DNA from: Myxococcaceae bacterium
Lineage (GTDB): Bacteria > Myxococcota > Myxococcia > Myxococcales > Myxococcaceae
DNA length: 34,734 nucleotides
Direction: 5' to 3'
NCBI GenBank assembly: GCA_016926755.1
Contig: JAFGNZ010000322.1
Span: forward strand, 1 to 34,734
The notes below the pieces were generated by a model. That model was not told where the DNA came from. It saw only the letters and a list, made by a program, of their open reading frames with translations, and searched no databases. Of this stretch, positions 23,134-30,804 are shown piece by piece (positions within the stretch are counted from its first letter, which is position 1; the number at the start of each line of letters is the position of its first letter). A program made the translations under genes and the position numbers.

Positions 23134-24452
23134 GCCAGCTCCAGTCGGCTGTGGCGATCCTCCAGCGACGCATAGCAAGCGCCGTCGGCGAGCACGTTCC
23201 AGCTCCGGGCCAGGCCGTGGGAGCGCTCCCAGAAGAGGCTCGGCTCGGTATAGGCGGCCACCCGCATCCTCCGCCCTCGCACCTCGCCCTCATACACGGG
23301 CGAGCCCCAGGGCAGCGCGGCCACCCGCGTCCACCCCTGCTCCTGGAGCCAGTCCGTGGCCAGGGCGAGCGGCACCTGGTGCTCACGGCTCCACAGGTTG
23401 GACGGGCGCGAGTGGTACACGGACTCCTCCGAGGTGGAGACATAGAGCTCCTTCCACGTCACCTCCTCCACCCCCTGGGCGGCGGCCCACTCCAGGTACG
23501 CCGCGAAGGTCTCCCGGGAGTCGAGCCCTCCGCGCTGGAGCACGGCGACCAGACGCGGGCTCAGGCCGCGGAGGCGCCCCGTCCGGAAGCTCTCCAGGAC
23601 TCGCTCGGTGCCGGTGTCCAGCCGCATGAGGGCGGCGTTCCGCTCGGGCTCGGGGTGGTGCCGGGAGAGGGAGAGCACCGTCAGCCCGGCCTCCTCGAGT
23701 CGTGCGAGCGCGCCAGCCCGCGCCTCCGCCTCCAGGCGCGAGAGGAAGACGCCGTTGGAGATGAGCACCACCTTCCGTGGGAAGCGCGTCGCGCAGGCTC
23801 GCACCAGCTCGATCAGGCGCGGCAGGGGAAGGAGCCCGGGCTCGCCACCGCCGGTGATCACCGCCCGCTCGGCCCCCCGCGCCAGCGCCCGATCCAGCGT
23901 GCCCTCCACCACCTGCTTCGAGAGGGCCGCCTGGGACTGATCGGCCGAGATGGAGGCCTCGGAGAAGCAGAAGGCGCAGTCGGCCTGGCAACCCCGGGCG
24001 ATGGGGAGGAAGGAGATGGAGCGAGGCCGCAGCGCGCTGTAGGGCGACAGGGTGGGGTGGAGGACCCGAAGCGAGCGCGCATAGGCCGTCTCCAGCTCCC
24101 AGCGCGTGAGGGCGCCACCCTCCTCCAGCGCGTGCACCGCCGTGAGCCGGATCTCCGGCTGGGAGATGAAGCGGCCCAGCCCCGTGCGCTCGTTGGGCAG
24201 GAGCAGCTCGGAGGGTACGCGGGTCTCCAGCACGATGAGCCGATCCCCCTCCAGGGCCAGCCGCTCCAGCAGGCGGGTGGCCTTGCGGATGCCGATGTCC
24301 AGCTCCTCCCGCTTCAGGAGAAAGAAGCGATCGGGGAAGGTGCTCTCGGGGATGAGGGCCTTCGAGTACCGCAGCGAGTACTTGTCGAGGCCCCGCGCGA
24401 GGTTGGACAGGACGGTGACGTGGAAGAGGGTCTCCCCCATGGGCGCCAGCAT
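23130..24452 (-). CDS. Radical SAM protein
   Basis: The 440-aa product has a C-x3-C-x2-C cluster at 155, 159 and 162 (G-C-Q-A-D-C-A-F-C-F-S), a G-G-G-E-P-G-L motif for SAM binding about 55 residues later and V-L-I-S-N-G-V-F-L on the next strand, so it should be a real radical SAM barrel. The first 150 residues are an extra N-terminal domain (FHVTVLSNLARG, LLKREELDIGI, LIVLETRVPSELL) that I do not recognise. The region after the barrel (YVSTSEESVYHSRPSN onward) may be another accessory domain. There is no C-terminal SPASM Cys cluster visible. Start options are ATG 24452 and ATG 24440. Substrate unknown; the coupled PLP enzyme downstream suggests an amine- or amino-acid-derived product. Confidence 0.85.
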   Translation of the reverse strand: MLAPMGETLFHVTVLSNLARGLDKYSLRYSKALIPESTFPDRFFLLKREELDIGIRKATRLLERLALEGDRLIVLETRVPSELLLPNERTGLGRFISQPEIRLTAVHALEEGGALTRWELETAYARSLRVLHPTLSPYSALRPRSISFLPIARGCQADCAFCFSEASISADQSQAALSKQVVEGTLDRALARGAERAVITGGGEPGLLPLPRLIELVRACATRFPRKVVLISNGVFLSRLEAEARAGALARLEEAGLTVLSLSRHHPEPERNAALMRLDTGTERVLESFRTGRLRGLSPRLVAVLQRGGLDSRETFAAYLEWAAAQGVEEVTWKELYVSTSEESVYHSRPSNLWSREHQVPLALATDWLQEQGWTRVAALPWGSPVYEGEVRGRRMRVAAYTEPSLFWERSHGLARSWNVLADGACYASLEDRHSRLELA

Positions 24453-24505
24453 GGCCCGCGGAGCCCTCCCCTGCCAACCACCTCCCAGGTCACGAAGCGA
24501 GCTGC

Positions 24506-24889
24506 TCAGCCCACCACCACGCGCCGCACGCCCCGGGCCTCCAGCAGCGCGGGCAGCCGCTCGCGGTGATCGCCCTGCAGCACCAGCGCCTCCTCCTCCA
24601 CCGCGCCGCCGCAGCCCAGCGAGCCCTTCAGCGCCTTGAGCCACGCCTCCAGCTCCGCCGGCCGCAGCCCGAGCTGCTCCACCACCGTCACTTCCTTCCC
24701 GCCGCGCCCCTTGCGCTCCATCCGCACCACCGCGCGCGCCGGCCCCTTGCGCTCCTCCGCCTTCGCGGGCGCCGCCTCGGGCACGGGCTTCGAGGGCAGC
24801 GCCTCGCGCTTGCCGGCGAGCGCCGCGAACGGGTTGTGGAAGGGCGCCGCGGGAGCTTCGGGCTCGGGCCTCTTGTCTCTCTTTCCCAT
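24506..24889 (-). CDS. SUI1/eIF1-family translation-factor-like protein (YciH type)
   Basis: The 127-aa product has a basic, Pro/Ala-rich N-terminal half (KRDKRPEPEAPAAPFHNPF) and a C-terminal SUI1 domain with the strand pattern VRMERKGRGGKEVTVVEQL, L-K-G-S-L-G-C-G-G-A-V and I/L-Q-G-D-H-R-E-R-L, matching YciH proteins. In eIF1 these contact the ribosomal P-site during start-codon selection; in bacteria the role is poorly defined. The N-terminal extension of about 50 residues is longer than in most YciH proteins. ATG at 24889 follows AGGTGAG. The gene starts eight bases after the methyltransferase stop, so it is probably in the same transcript. Confidence 0.9.
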   Translation of the reverse strand: MGKRDKRPEPEAPAAPFHNPFAALAGKREALPSKPVPEAAPAKAEERKGPARAVVRMERKGRGGKEVTVVEQLGLRPAELEAWLKALKGSLGCGGAVEEEALVLQGDHRERLPALLEARGVRRVVVG

Positions 24890-24897
24890 CGTCGCGC

Positions 24898-25845
24898 TCA
24901 CCTCACCCTGCGGATCCAGAAGCTCCCCGGCCCGCTCGCCGCCTCCCGGTAGGAGGAGAACGCCTCTCGCAGCCGCTCCGGGTGCTTCAGGTGCATGAAG
25001 CTGCCGCCCCACAGCACCTCGAAGCGATCATTGAAGGTCAGGAACGCCTGGAGCGCGTACTGCTCCGTCCAGAACCGGCGGTGCTCGAGGATCCACGGCT
25101 TGGGGTACTCGGCCGGCAGGAAGATGTCGTGGAAGTGGATGACGACGCCCGGCTTGAGCCGCGGGAGGATCTCCAGGATCTCCACCTGGACGTCGCTGCC
25201 CACCTTGAGCACGTGGCTCGAGTCGATGAAGAGGATGTCCCCCGCCTCCAGGCGCGCGAACTCCGAGCGCGGAATGTCCTGGGCCTTCACCGGCTCCAGC
25301 CGCGTCAGCCCCGGGAAGCCCGCCCGCAGCACCGGGTTCGGGTAGGGCTCGAAGGCCACCAGCTCGCAGGAGACGCCCTGCCGCTGCGCGTTCACCCGAC
25401 ACGCCTGCGCGGACAGCCGCGTCGAGAAGCCCGAGCCGATCTCGAACAGCCGCCGCGGCGCCAGCTCCCGCACCATGCAGTAGAGGATCTCCGCGTCCAC
25501 CGCCCCGAAGGCGTCATTGCGCAGGTAGAACTCATGCGGGATGGAGGTGGCCGTGCGCGGCAGGGCCTCGTACTCCGCGCGGTACTTCCCGGCGAAGCGC
25601 TCCAGCAGCGCGAGCTGCTCCGCCTCGCGCAGCTCCACCCCCACCATCTCCGAGGGCTGCTCCCAGAGCGAGTCCGGGAGCGTCCCCGTGTCGGGGATGG
25701 GCTGATAGAAGTGGTTGGGCGTGATGTGGTAGCCGCGCCGCTCGAAGACCGGGAAGAACCGGGGATCCTCCAGCACTCCCAGCTGCTTGCCTCCCGCGAG
25801 GAAGCCGCGGGCCAACAGCTCCTTGAGGCGGTACTTGATGGGCAC
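24898..25845 (-). CDS. Class I SAM-dependent methyltransferase (Methyltransf_24-like)
   Basis: The 315-aa product has the SAM loop F-E-I-G-S-G-F-S-T at about residues 138-146, an acidic residue at the end of strand 2 (AFEPYPNP) and D-I-L-F-I-D-S-S-H-V after strand 4, the Methyltransf_24 pattern that often binds a metal. V-V-I-H-F-H-D-I-F follows strand 5. The 100 residues before the SAM loop (PRFFPVFERRGYHITPNHFYQ) are conserved-looking and may form a substrate lid. Start is GTG at 25845, ten bases after the VKOR-DsbA stop. Sugar or glycan methylation is one possibility for this family; no direct evidence. Confidence 0.82.
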   Translation of the reverse strand: MPIKYRLKELLARGFLAGGKQLGVLEDPRFFPVFERRGYHITPNHFYQPIPDTGTLPDSLWEQPSEMVGVELREAEQLALLERFAGKYRAEYEALPRTATSIPHEFYLRNDAFGAVDAEILYCMVRELAPRRLFEIGSGFSTRLSAQACRVNAQRQGVSCELVAFEPYPNPVLRAGFPGLTRLEPVKAQDIPRSEFARLEAGDILFIDSSHVLKVGSDVQVEILEILPRLKPGVVIHFHDIFLPAEYPKPWILEHRRFWTEQYALQAFLTFNDRFEVLWGGSFMHLKHPERLREAFSSYREAASGPGSFWIRRVR

Positions 25846-25855
25846 GGGCGCGGCC

Positions 25856-27178
25856 TCAGTGCGAGTGGGCCACCGGCGGCTGGGGCGGCGGTAGCACCCT
25901 GAACGCGGGCGCGCTCGTGTCTCCGCCAGCCATCACCAGGGCATAGAGGAACGGCACGCTGGGCGGCACCTCGCGCCCATTCACCACCACCAGCGGCGTG
26001 CCGTGGATGTCGTGCTGCTTTGCGTAGGCGACGTCCTCCTGGATGCGCCGGGTCGTCTCGGGGCTGTTCACGCACGCCTCGAGCTGCGCGCGGCTCACCG
26101 AGCCGGAGGAGGCGAGCTCCATGACGAGCTCCGGGTTCAGCGAGCTCTGGGACGCGAAGAGCTTCTCGCGCAGCGCCCAGTAGTCCGGGGCCTGCTCCAG
26201 GCAGATCTGCGCCTTGGCGGCCACGCACCGCGTCCCCGTGCCGTCCGAGTGCTCCGGCGGAATGCTGGGGTTGCACGCGCCATCCAGCGGGTACTGCCGG
26301 GCCTCCAGGGACATCTTCCCCTCGGGCACGCGCTGCTTCAGGGCGGCGATGGACTCCACCAGCATCTTGCAGTGGGGGCACTTGCTGTCCGTCCACTCGA
26401 CGATCTTCACGGGCGCGTCCACCGGGCCGTAGCGGCGACGCGCGGGGGCGCGGGCCGGCAGCGGCGTGTCCCGGCGGTACTGATCGAGCGCGTTGGAGGC
26501 GAACTGCTGCTCCCGGGGCGACAGGCCCTTCAGGTACGCCTCGATCGAGCCGGGCTCGGCGGTGACCTGCGGCAGCGGCTTCTCGGCGGAGGCCTTCGGG
26601 GTGGCCCGCCCCGGAGCGAGCAGGGCGACGAAGCCGGCCATGGCGAACCCGCCCGTCCACTTCAGCGCGCCTCCCCACTCTCCGGCCAGGGGCATCGCCG
26701 CGCCGGGCAGCCCGCGCCACGCCACGCCGGCGAAGGCGAGCACCAGCGCATAGGTGCCCAGGCAGGTGGGGCACAGCGCGCCGGCCCCGGCGCTCACGGT
26801 GGCGAAGACGACGGTGGCGAGCACTCCCGCGGCGGCCGTGATGCGCAGGCCGTTGACGGCGGGCCGGACGGTGTGGCCTCCGCGCCGCCACACCAGGTAG
26901 AGGCCGGCCAGGGCGGTGGCCACCAGGCCCCAGAGCAGGCCCAGGCCCGCCACGGGGATGCCGAGCAGCTCGTGCACGCGGCTGGCGAAGGGGGTGTTCC
27001 AGACAGTCTCACAGTTGATGCGCTCGGAGACGCCACACACGGTGGCGCCCCCGCCGCGCAGGGTGAGGAGCTGGGACCACTGGAAGAGGGCAAGCGCGCT
27101 CTCTGCGACGCCCAGCGCCAGCAGCGCCACGGCGCCGCGGGAGGGAACGGGAGGGGGCGGGTTGGCCTTCTTGCTCAT
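25856..27178 (-). CDS. VKOR-DsbA fusion (vitamin K epoxide reductase domain plus thioredoxin-like oxidoreductase)
   Basis: The 440-aa protein has four to five membrane helices in the first 200 residues with the VKOR cysteines C48 and C56 (C-G-V-S-E-R-I-N-C) and the C-P-T-C quinone-facing pair at 136/139. After a linker at about 200-250 comes a DsbA/thioredoxin fold with C-P-H-C at 267-270 (DSKCPHCKML) and a cis-Pro region H-G-T-P-L-V-V-V-N-G. Bacterial VKOR-DsbA fusions reoxidise the thioredoxin partner with quinone and introduce disulfides into exported proteins. Periplasmic DsbA function in one polypeptide means the pair cannot separate. ATG at 27178 overlaps the cupin stop (ATGA). Confidence 0.92.
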   Translation of the reverse strand: MSKKANPPPPVPSRGAVALLALGVAESALALFQWSQLLTLRGGGATVCGVSERINCETVWNTPFASRVHELLGIPVAGLGLLWGLVATALAGLYLVWRRGGHTVRPAVNGLRITAAAGVLATVVFATVSAGAGALCPTCLGTYALVLAFAGVAWRGLPGAAMPLAGEWGGALKWTGGFAMAGFVALLAPGRATPKASAEKPLPQVTAEPGSIEAYLKGLSPREQQFASNALDQYRRDTPLPARAPARRRYGPVDAPVKIVEWTDSKCPHCKMLVESIAALKQRVPEGKMSLEARQYPLDGACNPSIPPEHSDGTGTRCVAAKAQICLEQAPDYWALREKLFASQSSLNPELVMELASSGSVSRAQLEACVNSPETTRRIQEDVAYAKQHDIHGTPLVVVNGREVPPSVPFLYALVMAGGDTSAPAFRVLPPPQPPVAHSH

Positions 27179-27501
27179 GCATGCTCCGGAGGCGGGGTCA
27201 TCAGGACGAGGAGCCGGGCGTTGTCCGGTCCTTCATTGGTTACACCATGCTCCACTCCGGCGGGAGCGAAGACGGAGGCGCCAGGGCCGTGGGATTCCTC
27301 CTCGGCGCCAATGCGGAAGCGGCAGCGGCCCTCCAGGACGACGTACACCTTGTCGGACATGGGGTGCCGGTGGGGCTTCTGGGCCTGGCCGGGCGCGACA
27401 CAGTACACGTCCAGGAAGAAGCGCCCGGACTGGAACACATTGTGCTTCTGGAGCTTCTCGGCGGAGAAGCCTTGGAAGGCGGACAGGTGCTTCACATCCA
27501 T
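27175..27501 (-). CDS. Small cupin-domain protein
   Basis: The 108-aa protein is a single cupin barrel: motif 1 P-H-R-H-P-M-S-D-K-V-Y-V-V-L-E-G with two histidines, motif 2 P-A-G-V-E-H-G-V. A metal site of three His is likely, though the usual Glu of motif 1 is replaced by an Asp-Lys. Members include small sensors and isomerases with no assignable substrate. ATG at 27501 has AGGAG 11 bases upstream. It overlaps the VKOR-DsbA gene by four bases and leads the leftward run through to the PLP enzyme. Confidence 0.82.
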   Translation of the reverse strand: MDVKHLSAFQGFSAEKLQKHNVFQSGRFFLDVYCVAPGQAQKPHRHPMSDKVYVVLEGRCRFRIGAEEESHGPGASVFAPAGVEHGVTNEGPDNARLLVLMTPPPEHA

Positions 27502-27539
27502 CGTGGCATTCGCTCCTGGGCGTCTATATAGCGACGGAC
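27502..27539. promoter_or_regulatory. 38-bp divergent intergenic region
   Basis: This short AT-richer spacer (with TCTATATAGC) separates the leftward cupin gene from rightward ygfZ. Any promoters for the two directions must overlap here or lie within the opposing genes. No operator was recognised. Confidence 0.3.
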
Positions 27540-28604
27540 ATGGAACCGCTGTCGCTGCATTTTCTTCACGAGCAGGCAGGCGCCCGCTTTCTGGCGGTGG
27601 GAGGCCGGGAGGCGGTGGCCGATTATGGAGACTCGGAGGCCGAGTATCGAGCGGCACGCGAGGCCGTGGCCCTCCACGACGCCTCCTACCGCGAGACGCT
27701 CCGGATAACGGGGGAGGACCGCGCCAGCTTCCTGCACGGCATGGTGACGCAGGACGTAAAGGGCCTGGCCCCCGGCGGGGCGGCCTACACGGCCCTGGTG
27801 ACGGCCAAGGGCGCCATGGTGGCGGACGCCCGCCTGCTCAAGCGCGAGGCGGATCTGCTGCTGGACGTGGAGCCGGGCACGGGCGCCAAGGTGAAGGAAT
27901 TCCTGGAGAAATACCTCATCTCCGAGGACGCCGAGCTGCACGAGGCGACAGGCGAGTGGGGGCTGCTGCGGCTGCTGGGCCCCCGGACGGCCGAGGTGCT
28001 GGGCGCCGCGCTGGGAGCTGCCTTCGAGCCCCTGGACCCCAACGCCACCCGGGAGGCCACCCTGGCGGGGGCCCCGGTGGTGCTGGTGGGGAACCCGAGC
28101 TTCGAGAAGCACCAGGTGGACCTGCTCGTCCCCCGGGGAGCGCTGGAGCCGGTGTGGAAGGCGCTCGCCCAGGCGGGTGGGGCGCAGGGGGTGAGGCCGC
28201 TGGGCTTCCAGGCGCTGGAGCTGCTGCGGGTGGAGGCGGGGGTGCCGCGCTACGGGCAGGACATGGTGGACACCACCATCCCGCTGGAGGCGAACCTCAC
28301 GCACGCCATCTCGTACAACAAGGGCTGCTACATCGGGCAGGAGGTGATCGCCCGCGCCACCTTCCGCGGCCACATGAACCGCAAGCTGGCGGGCCTGCTG
28401 CTGGGAGAGGTGGAGGTGGCGCCCGGCGCGGAGCTGCGCAAGGGCGAGAAGAAGGTGGGCTGGGTCACCAGCGTGGTGCGCTCGCCGGCCCAGGGGCAGC
28501 GGGTGGCGCTGGGCTATGTGCACCGGGACCACCTGGACCCGGGCACGGAGCTGACCCTGGCCGAGGGCCCCACCGTGAAGGTGGCGCCCCTGCCCTTCGC
28601 GTAA
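27540..28604 (+). CDS. ygfZ: YgfZ/GcvT-domain folate-binding protein (tRNA modification/Fe-S cluster repair)
   Basis: The 354-aa product has a GcvT-like fold and the family signature K-G-C-Y-I-G-Q-E with Cys263. L-H-G-M-V-T-Q-D-V-K and L-L-R-V-E-A-G-V-P-R-Y-G also match YgfZ. It binds folate, and in E. coli YgfZ supports Fe-S enzymes such as MiaB. ATG at 27540 lies just past the divergent spacer with no strong ribosome site. Its stop and that of the amidohydrolase gene are 12 bp apart in convergent orientation. Confidence 0.92.
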   Translation: MEPLSLHFLHEQAGARFLAVGGREAVADYGDSEAEYRAAREAVALHDASYRETLRITGEDRASFLHGMVTQDVKGLAPGGAAYTALVTAKGAMVADARLLKREADLLLDVEPGTGAKVKEFLEKYLISEDAELHEATGEWGLLRLLGPRTAEVLGAALGAAFEPLDPNATREATLAGAPVVLVGNPSFEKHQVDLLVPRGALEPVWKALAQAGGAQGVRPLGFQALELLRVEAGVPRYGQDMVDTTIPLEANLTHAISYNKGCYIGQEVIARATFRGHMNRKLAGLLLGEVEVAPGAELRKGEKKVGWVTSVVRSPAQGQRVALGYVHRDHLDPGTELTLAEGPTVKVAPLPFA

Positions 28605-28616
28605 CGCGCCCCTGCC

Positions 28617-29918
28617 TCATGGAGAGGAGTTCGTGTCGGAGGTGAGCTCGTTCCGAACCACGAGCCCTCCCTTCATCACGAACCGCACGCGCTGCAACTC
28701 CGTCACGTCCGCCAGCGGATCCCCGGAGAGGGCGATCAGGTCGGCGTACCTGCCGGGCTCCAGCGTGCCCACGTGCTCCTGGAGCCCGAGCAGCTCCGCG
28801 GCCCGCGAGGTGGCCGCCCGGATCGCCTCGATGGGCGGCAGCCCGGCCCGGTGGAGCGCCACCACCTCCCAGGCGTTGCGCCCCTGGCTCCGTGCCGAGT
28901 TCGCGTCGAAGCCACTGGCGATCTTCACTCCAGCCTTGTGCGCGAGCGCCACCACCTTGCGCAGGGACTGAAGCCTCTTGTCTCGGAGCTGCCGCGCCTG
29001 AGCGTTGGGGGCCTCCTCCACGGCCACCTCGAAGTAACCGATGGTGGGGATGAGAAAGGCCCCCTGCTTCTTGATCAGCTCCAGCGCCGCGCGGTCCGCC
29101 TCGTGGCCGTGCTCGATCGAGTCCGCGCCAGCCGCCAGGGCATTGCGGATGCCTTCGCTCGTCACGGCGTGAGCGGCCACCTTGCGGCCGGCCTTGTGCG
29201 CCTCCTCGACGATGGCCCTCATCTCCTCGACGGTGAGCGTGGGGTGGTGCCAGTCCGCGTAGAGCTTGAGGAGATCCGCGCCATGGCCGAGCTGCTCCCG
29301 TGCCGCGCGGCGCGCCTCCTCGACGCCACTGATGAGCTGCGCGCCGGTGGGCCTGTCCTTCAGGTCGGGTGAGAGGCCAGACGGGTAGTAGGTGCCCACC
29401 GCGCCAAGCCCTCGGGTGGACACCAGCATCCTGGGCCCTTCGACCAGCCCCTGGCGGATGGCATCTCGCAGCGCGACGTCCGCGTAGAAGGCCCCCTCGC
29501 TCTCGACATCGCGGACGGTCGTGAACCCGGCGCGCAGCGTGGCCCTGGCGTTCGCCGCGCCCTCCAGAGCCCGGAGAGCCTGGGACTTGGTGATCAGGTC
29601 CTGGGCGTAGCCCTCGGGGGTCTCTGGCATCCGCGCCAGCAGGTGCGTGTGGGAGTCAATCAACCCTGGCAGCACGGTGGCTCCGCCGAGATCGATCACC
29701 TCCGCCCCCTCAGGAACCGGCAGCCCGGGCCCCACCGCCGAGATCCGCTCGTTCTCGATCACGATGACCGGGTTCTTGATGAATGCGCCGCTGCGCACAT
29801 CGAGCAGCCGGGCGGCACGGACGACCCGCGGCTTCTTCGAAGCGGTCCGAGGTGCAGGCTGGGCCGCCGCGCTCCCGGCCAGGAGGAGCAACGGCCACAC
29901 CTTGAGGAACAGGCTCAT
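28617..29918 (-). CDS. Secreted metal-dependent amidohydrolase (Xaa-Pro/imidazolonepropionase-like)
   Basis: The 433-aa product begins with a signal peptide (LKVWPLLLLAGSAAAQ, cleavage after A-A-A/AQ near residue 20). Its metal site is complete: H90 and H92 (DSHTHL), carboxylated K218 (LLKLYADWHH), H250 (AAHAVT), H270 (IEHGHE) and D338 (ASGFDAN). This is the secreted amidohydrolase group that includes Pro-dipeptidases and organophosphate or aryl-amide hydrolases; the substrate is not defined. ATG at 29918 has AGGAGG five bases upstream. It is divergent from the PIG-L gene, with 34 bp between starts. Confidence 0.9.
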   Translation of the reverse strand: MSLFLKVWPLLLLAGSAAAQPAPRTASKKPRVVRAARLLDVRSGAFIKNPVIVIENERISAVGPGLPVPEGAEVIDLGGATVLPGLIDSHTHLLARMPETPEGYAQDLITKSQALRALEGAANARATLRAGFTTVRDVESEGAFYADVALRDAIRQGLVEGPRMLVSTRGLGAVGTYYPSGLSPDLKDRPTGAQLISGVEEARRAAREQLGHGADLLKLYADWHHPTLTVEEMRAIVEEAHKAGRKVAAHAVTSEGIRNALAAGADSIEHGHEADRAALELIKKQGAFLIPTIGYFEVAVEEAPNAQARQLRDKRLQSLRKVVALAHKAGVKIASGFDANSARSQGRNAWEVVALHRAGLPPIEAIRAATSRAAELLGLQEHVGTLEPGRYADLIALSGDPLADVTELQRVRFVMKGGLVVRNELTSDTNSSP

Positions 29919-29952
29919 GACACCTCCTACGAACAGGATTATCTGCGACATC

Positions 29953-30801
29953 ATGCAGGAAAGCGCTCCCAGGTCAGCTGCGGAAACTCCTCGCCAGGCA
30001 CGTCCCCTCTCGGCGGGAGGGTTGAGGTGTGCCCTCCGGTGCATCGTCGTCGTCGCCCACCCGGATGATGAGACCCTGGGCGCCGGGGGGCTGCTCCAGC
30101 ACCTCGCCGGGGCGACCATCGTGCACGTGACGGATGGCGCGCCCCGGGATCGCCGCCTCCTGCCCTTCCCGCCAGGGTTCGAGATCTCCCGGGAGCGCTA
30201 TGCCGCCCTCCGGCGCCACGAGGTGACCCGCGCCCTGGGACTGGCGGGCATCCCGCCGGAGCGGCTCCACGCCCTGGGCGCCGTGGACCAGGAGGCGATC
30301 CTCGAGGTTCCTTCGCTGGCACAGCGCTTGGTGGCGCTGTTCGACGAGCTGCGGCCAGACACCCTCATCACCCACCCCTATGAGGGAGGACACCCGGACC
30401 ACGACGCGACGGCGCTCGCCATCCACTGCGCGCTCGCGCTCCAGCGGCACAGCCGGCCGCTGCTCGTCGAGGCCGCCTCCTACAACGCCCCCAGCGGGAG
30501 GCTCGTCACCGGGGAGTTCCTGAGGGCCCCGGGAACAGCGCCCCTCACCCTCGCGCTTGCCCCCGAGGAGCAGGCTCGGAAGCAGGAGATGCTGGCCTGC
30601 TTCACGACGCAGGCGGGGGTGCTGAGCCTCTTCGACTCCAGCGTGGAGCGCTTCCGGGTAGCGCCTCGGTATGATTTCACCCGCGCTCCCCACGCCGGCC
30701 CCTTGCACTACGAGCGCCTCGGCTGGGCGATGACAGGGAGGCACTGGCGACGCCTCGCCAGGGAGGCGCTGGACGAGCTGGGGCTTAGAGGGAGGAAGTG
30801 A
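29953..30801 (+). CDS. PIG-L family deacetylase
   Basis: The product (282 aa from 29953) carries the zinc-site motif A-H-P-D-D-E at residues 35-40 and the second metal-binding stretch H-P-Y-E-G-G-H-P-D-H-D. These are N-acetylglucosaminyl-type amide deacetylases, such as MshB and the GlcNAc-PI deacetylase. The first 28 residues are unconserved, and a later TTG start is possible. The gene is followed at three bases by a GT1 glycosyltransferase, so the pair may glycosylate a scaffold with an N-acetyl sugar and then deacetylate it. That pairing is seen in glycopeptide-type pathways, but the acceptor is not in this window. Confidence 0.85.
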   Translation: MQESAPRSAAETPRQARPLSAGGLRCALRCIVVVAHPDDETLGAGGLLQHLAGATIVHVTDGAPRDRRLLPFPPGFEISRERYAALRRHEVTRALGLAGIPPERLHALGAVDQEAILEVPSLAQRLVALFDELRPDTLITHPYEGGHPDHDATALAIHCALALQRHSRPLLVEAASYNAPSGRLVTGEFLRAPGTAPLTLALAPEEQARKQEMLACFTTQAGVLSLFDSSVERFRVAPRYDFTRAPHAGPLHYERLGWAMTGRHWRRLAREALDELGLRGRK

Positions 30802-30804
30802 CGG

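Noticed and set aside
26003-28645. Plus-strand open frame of 880 codons
   Set aside because: It runs antisense to the VKOR-DsbA and cupin genes and then through ygfZ in a wrong frame; no recognisable domain.
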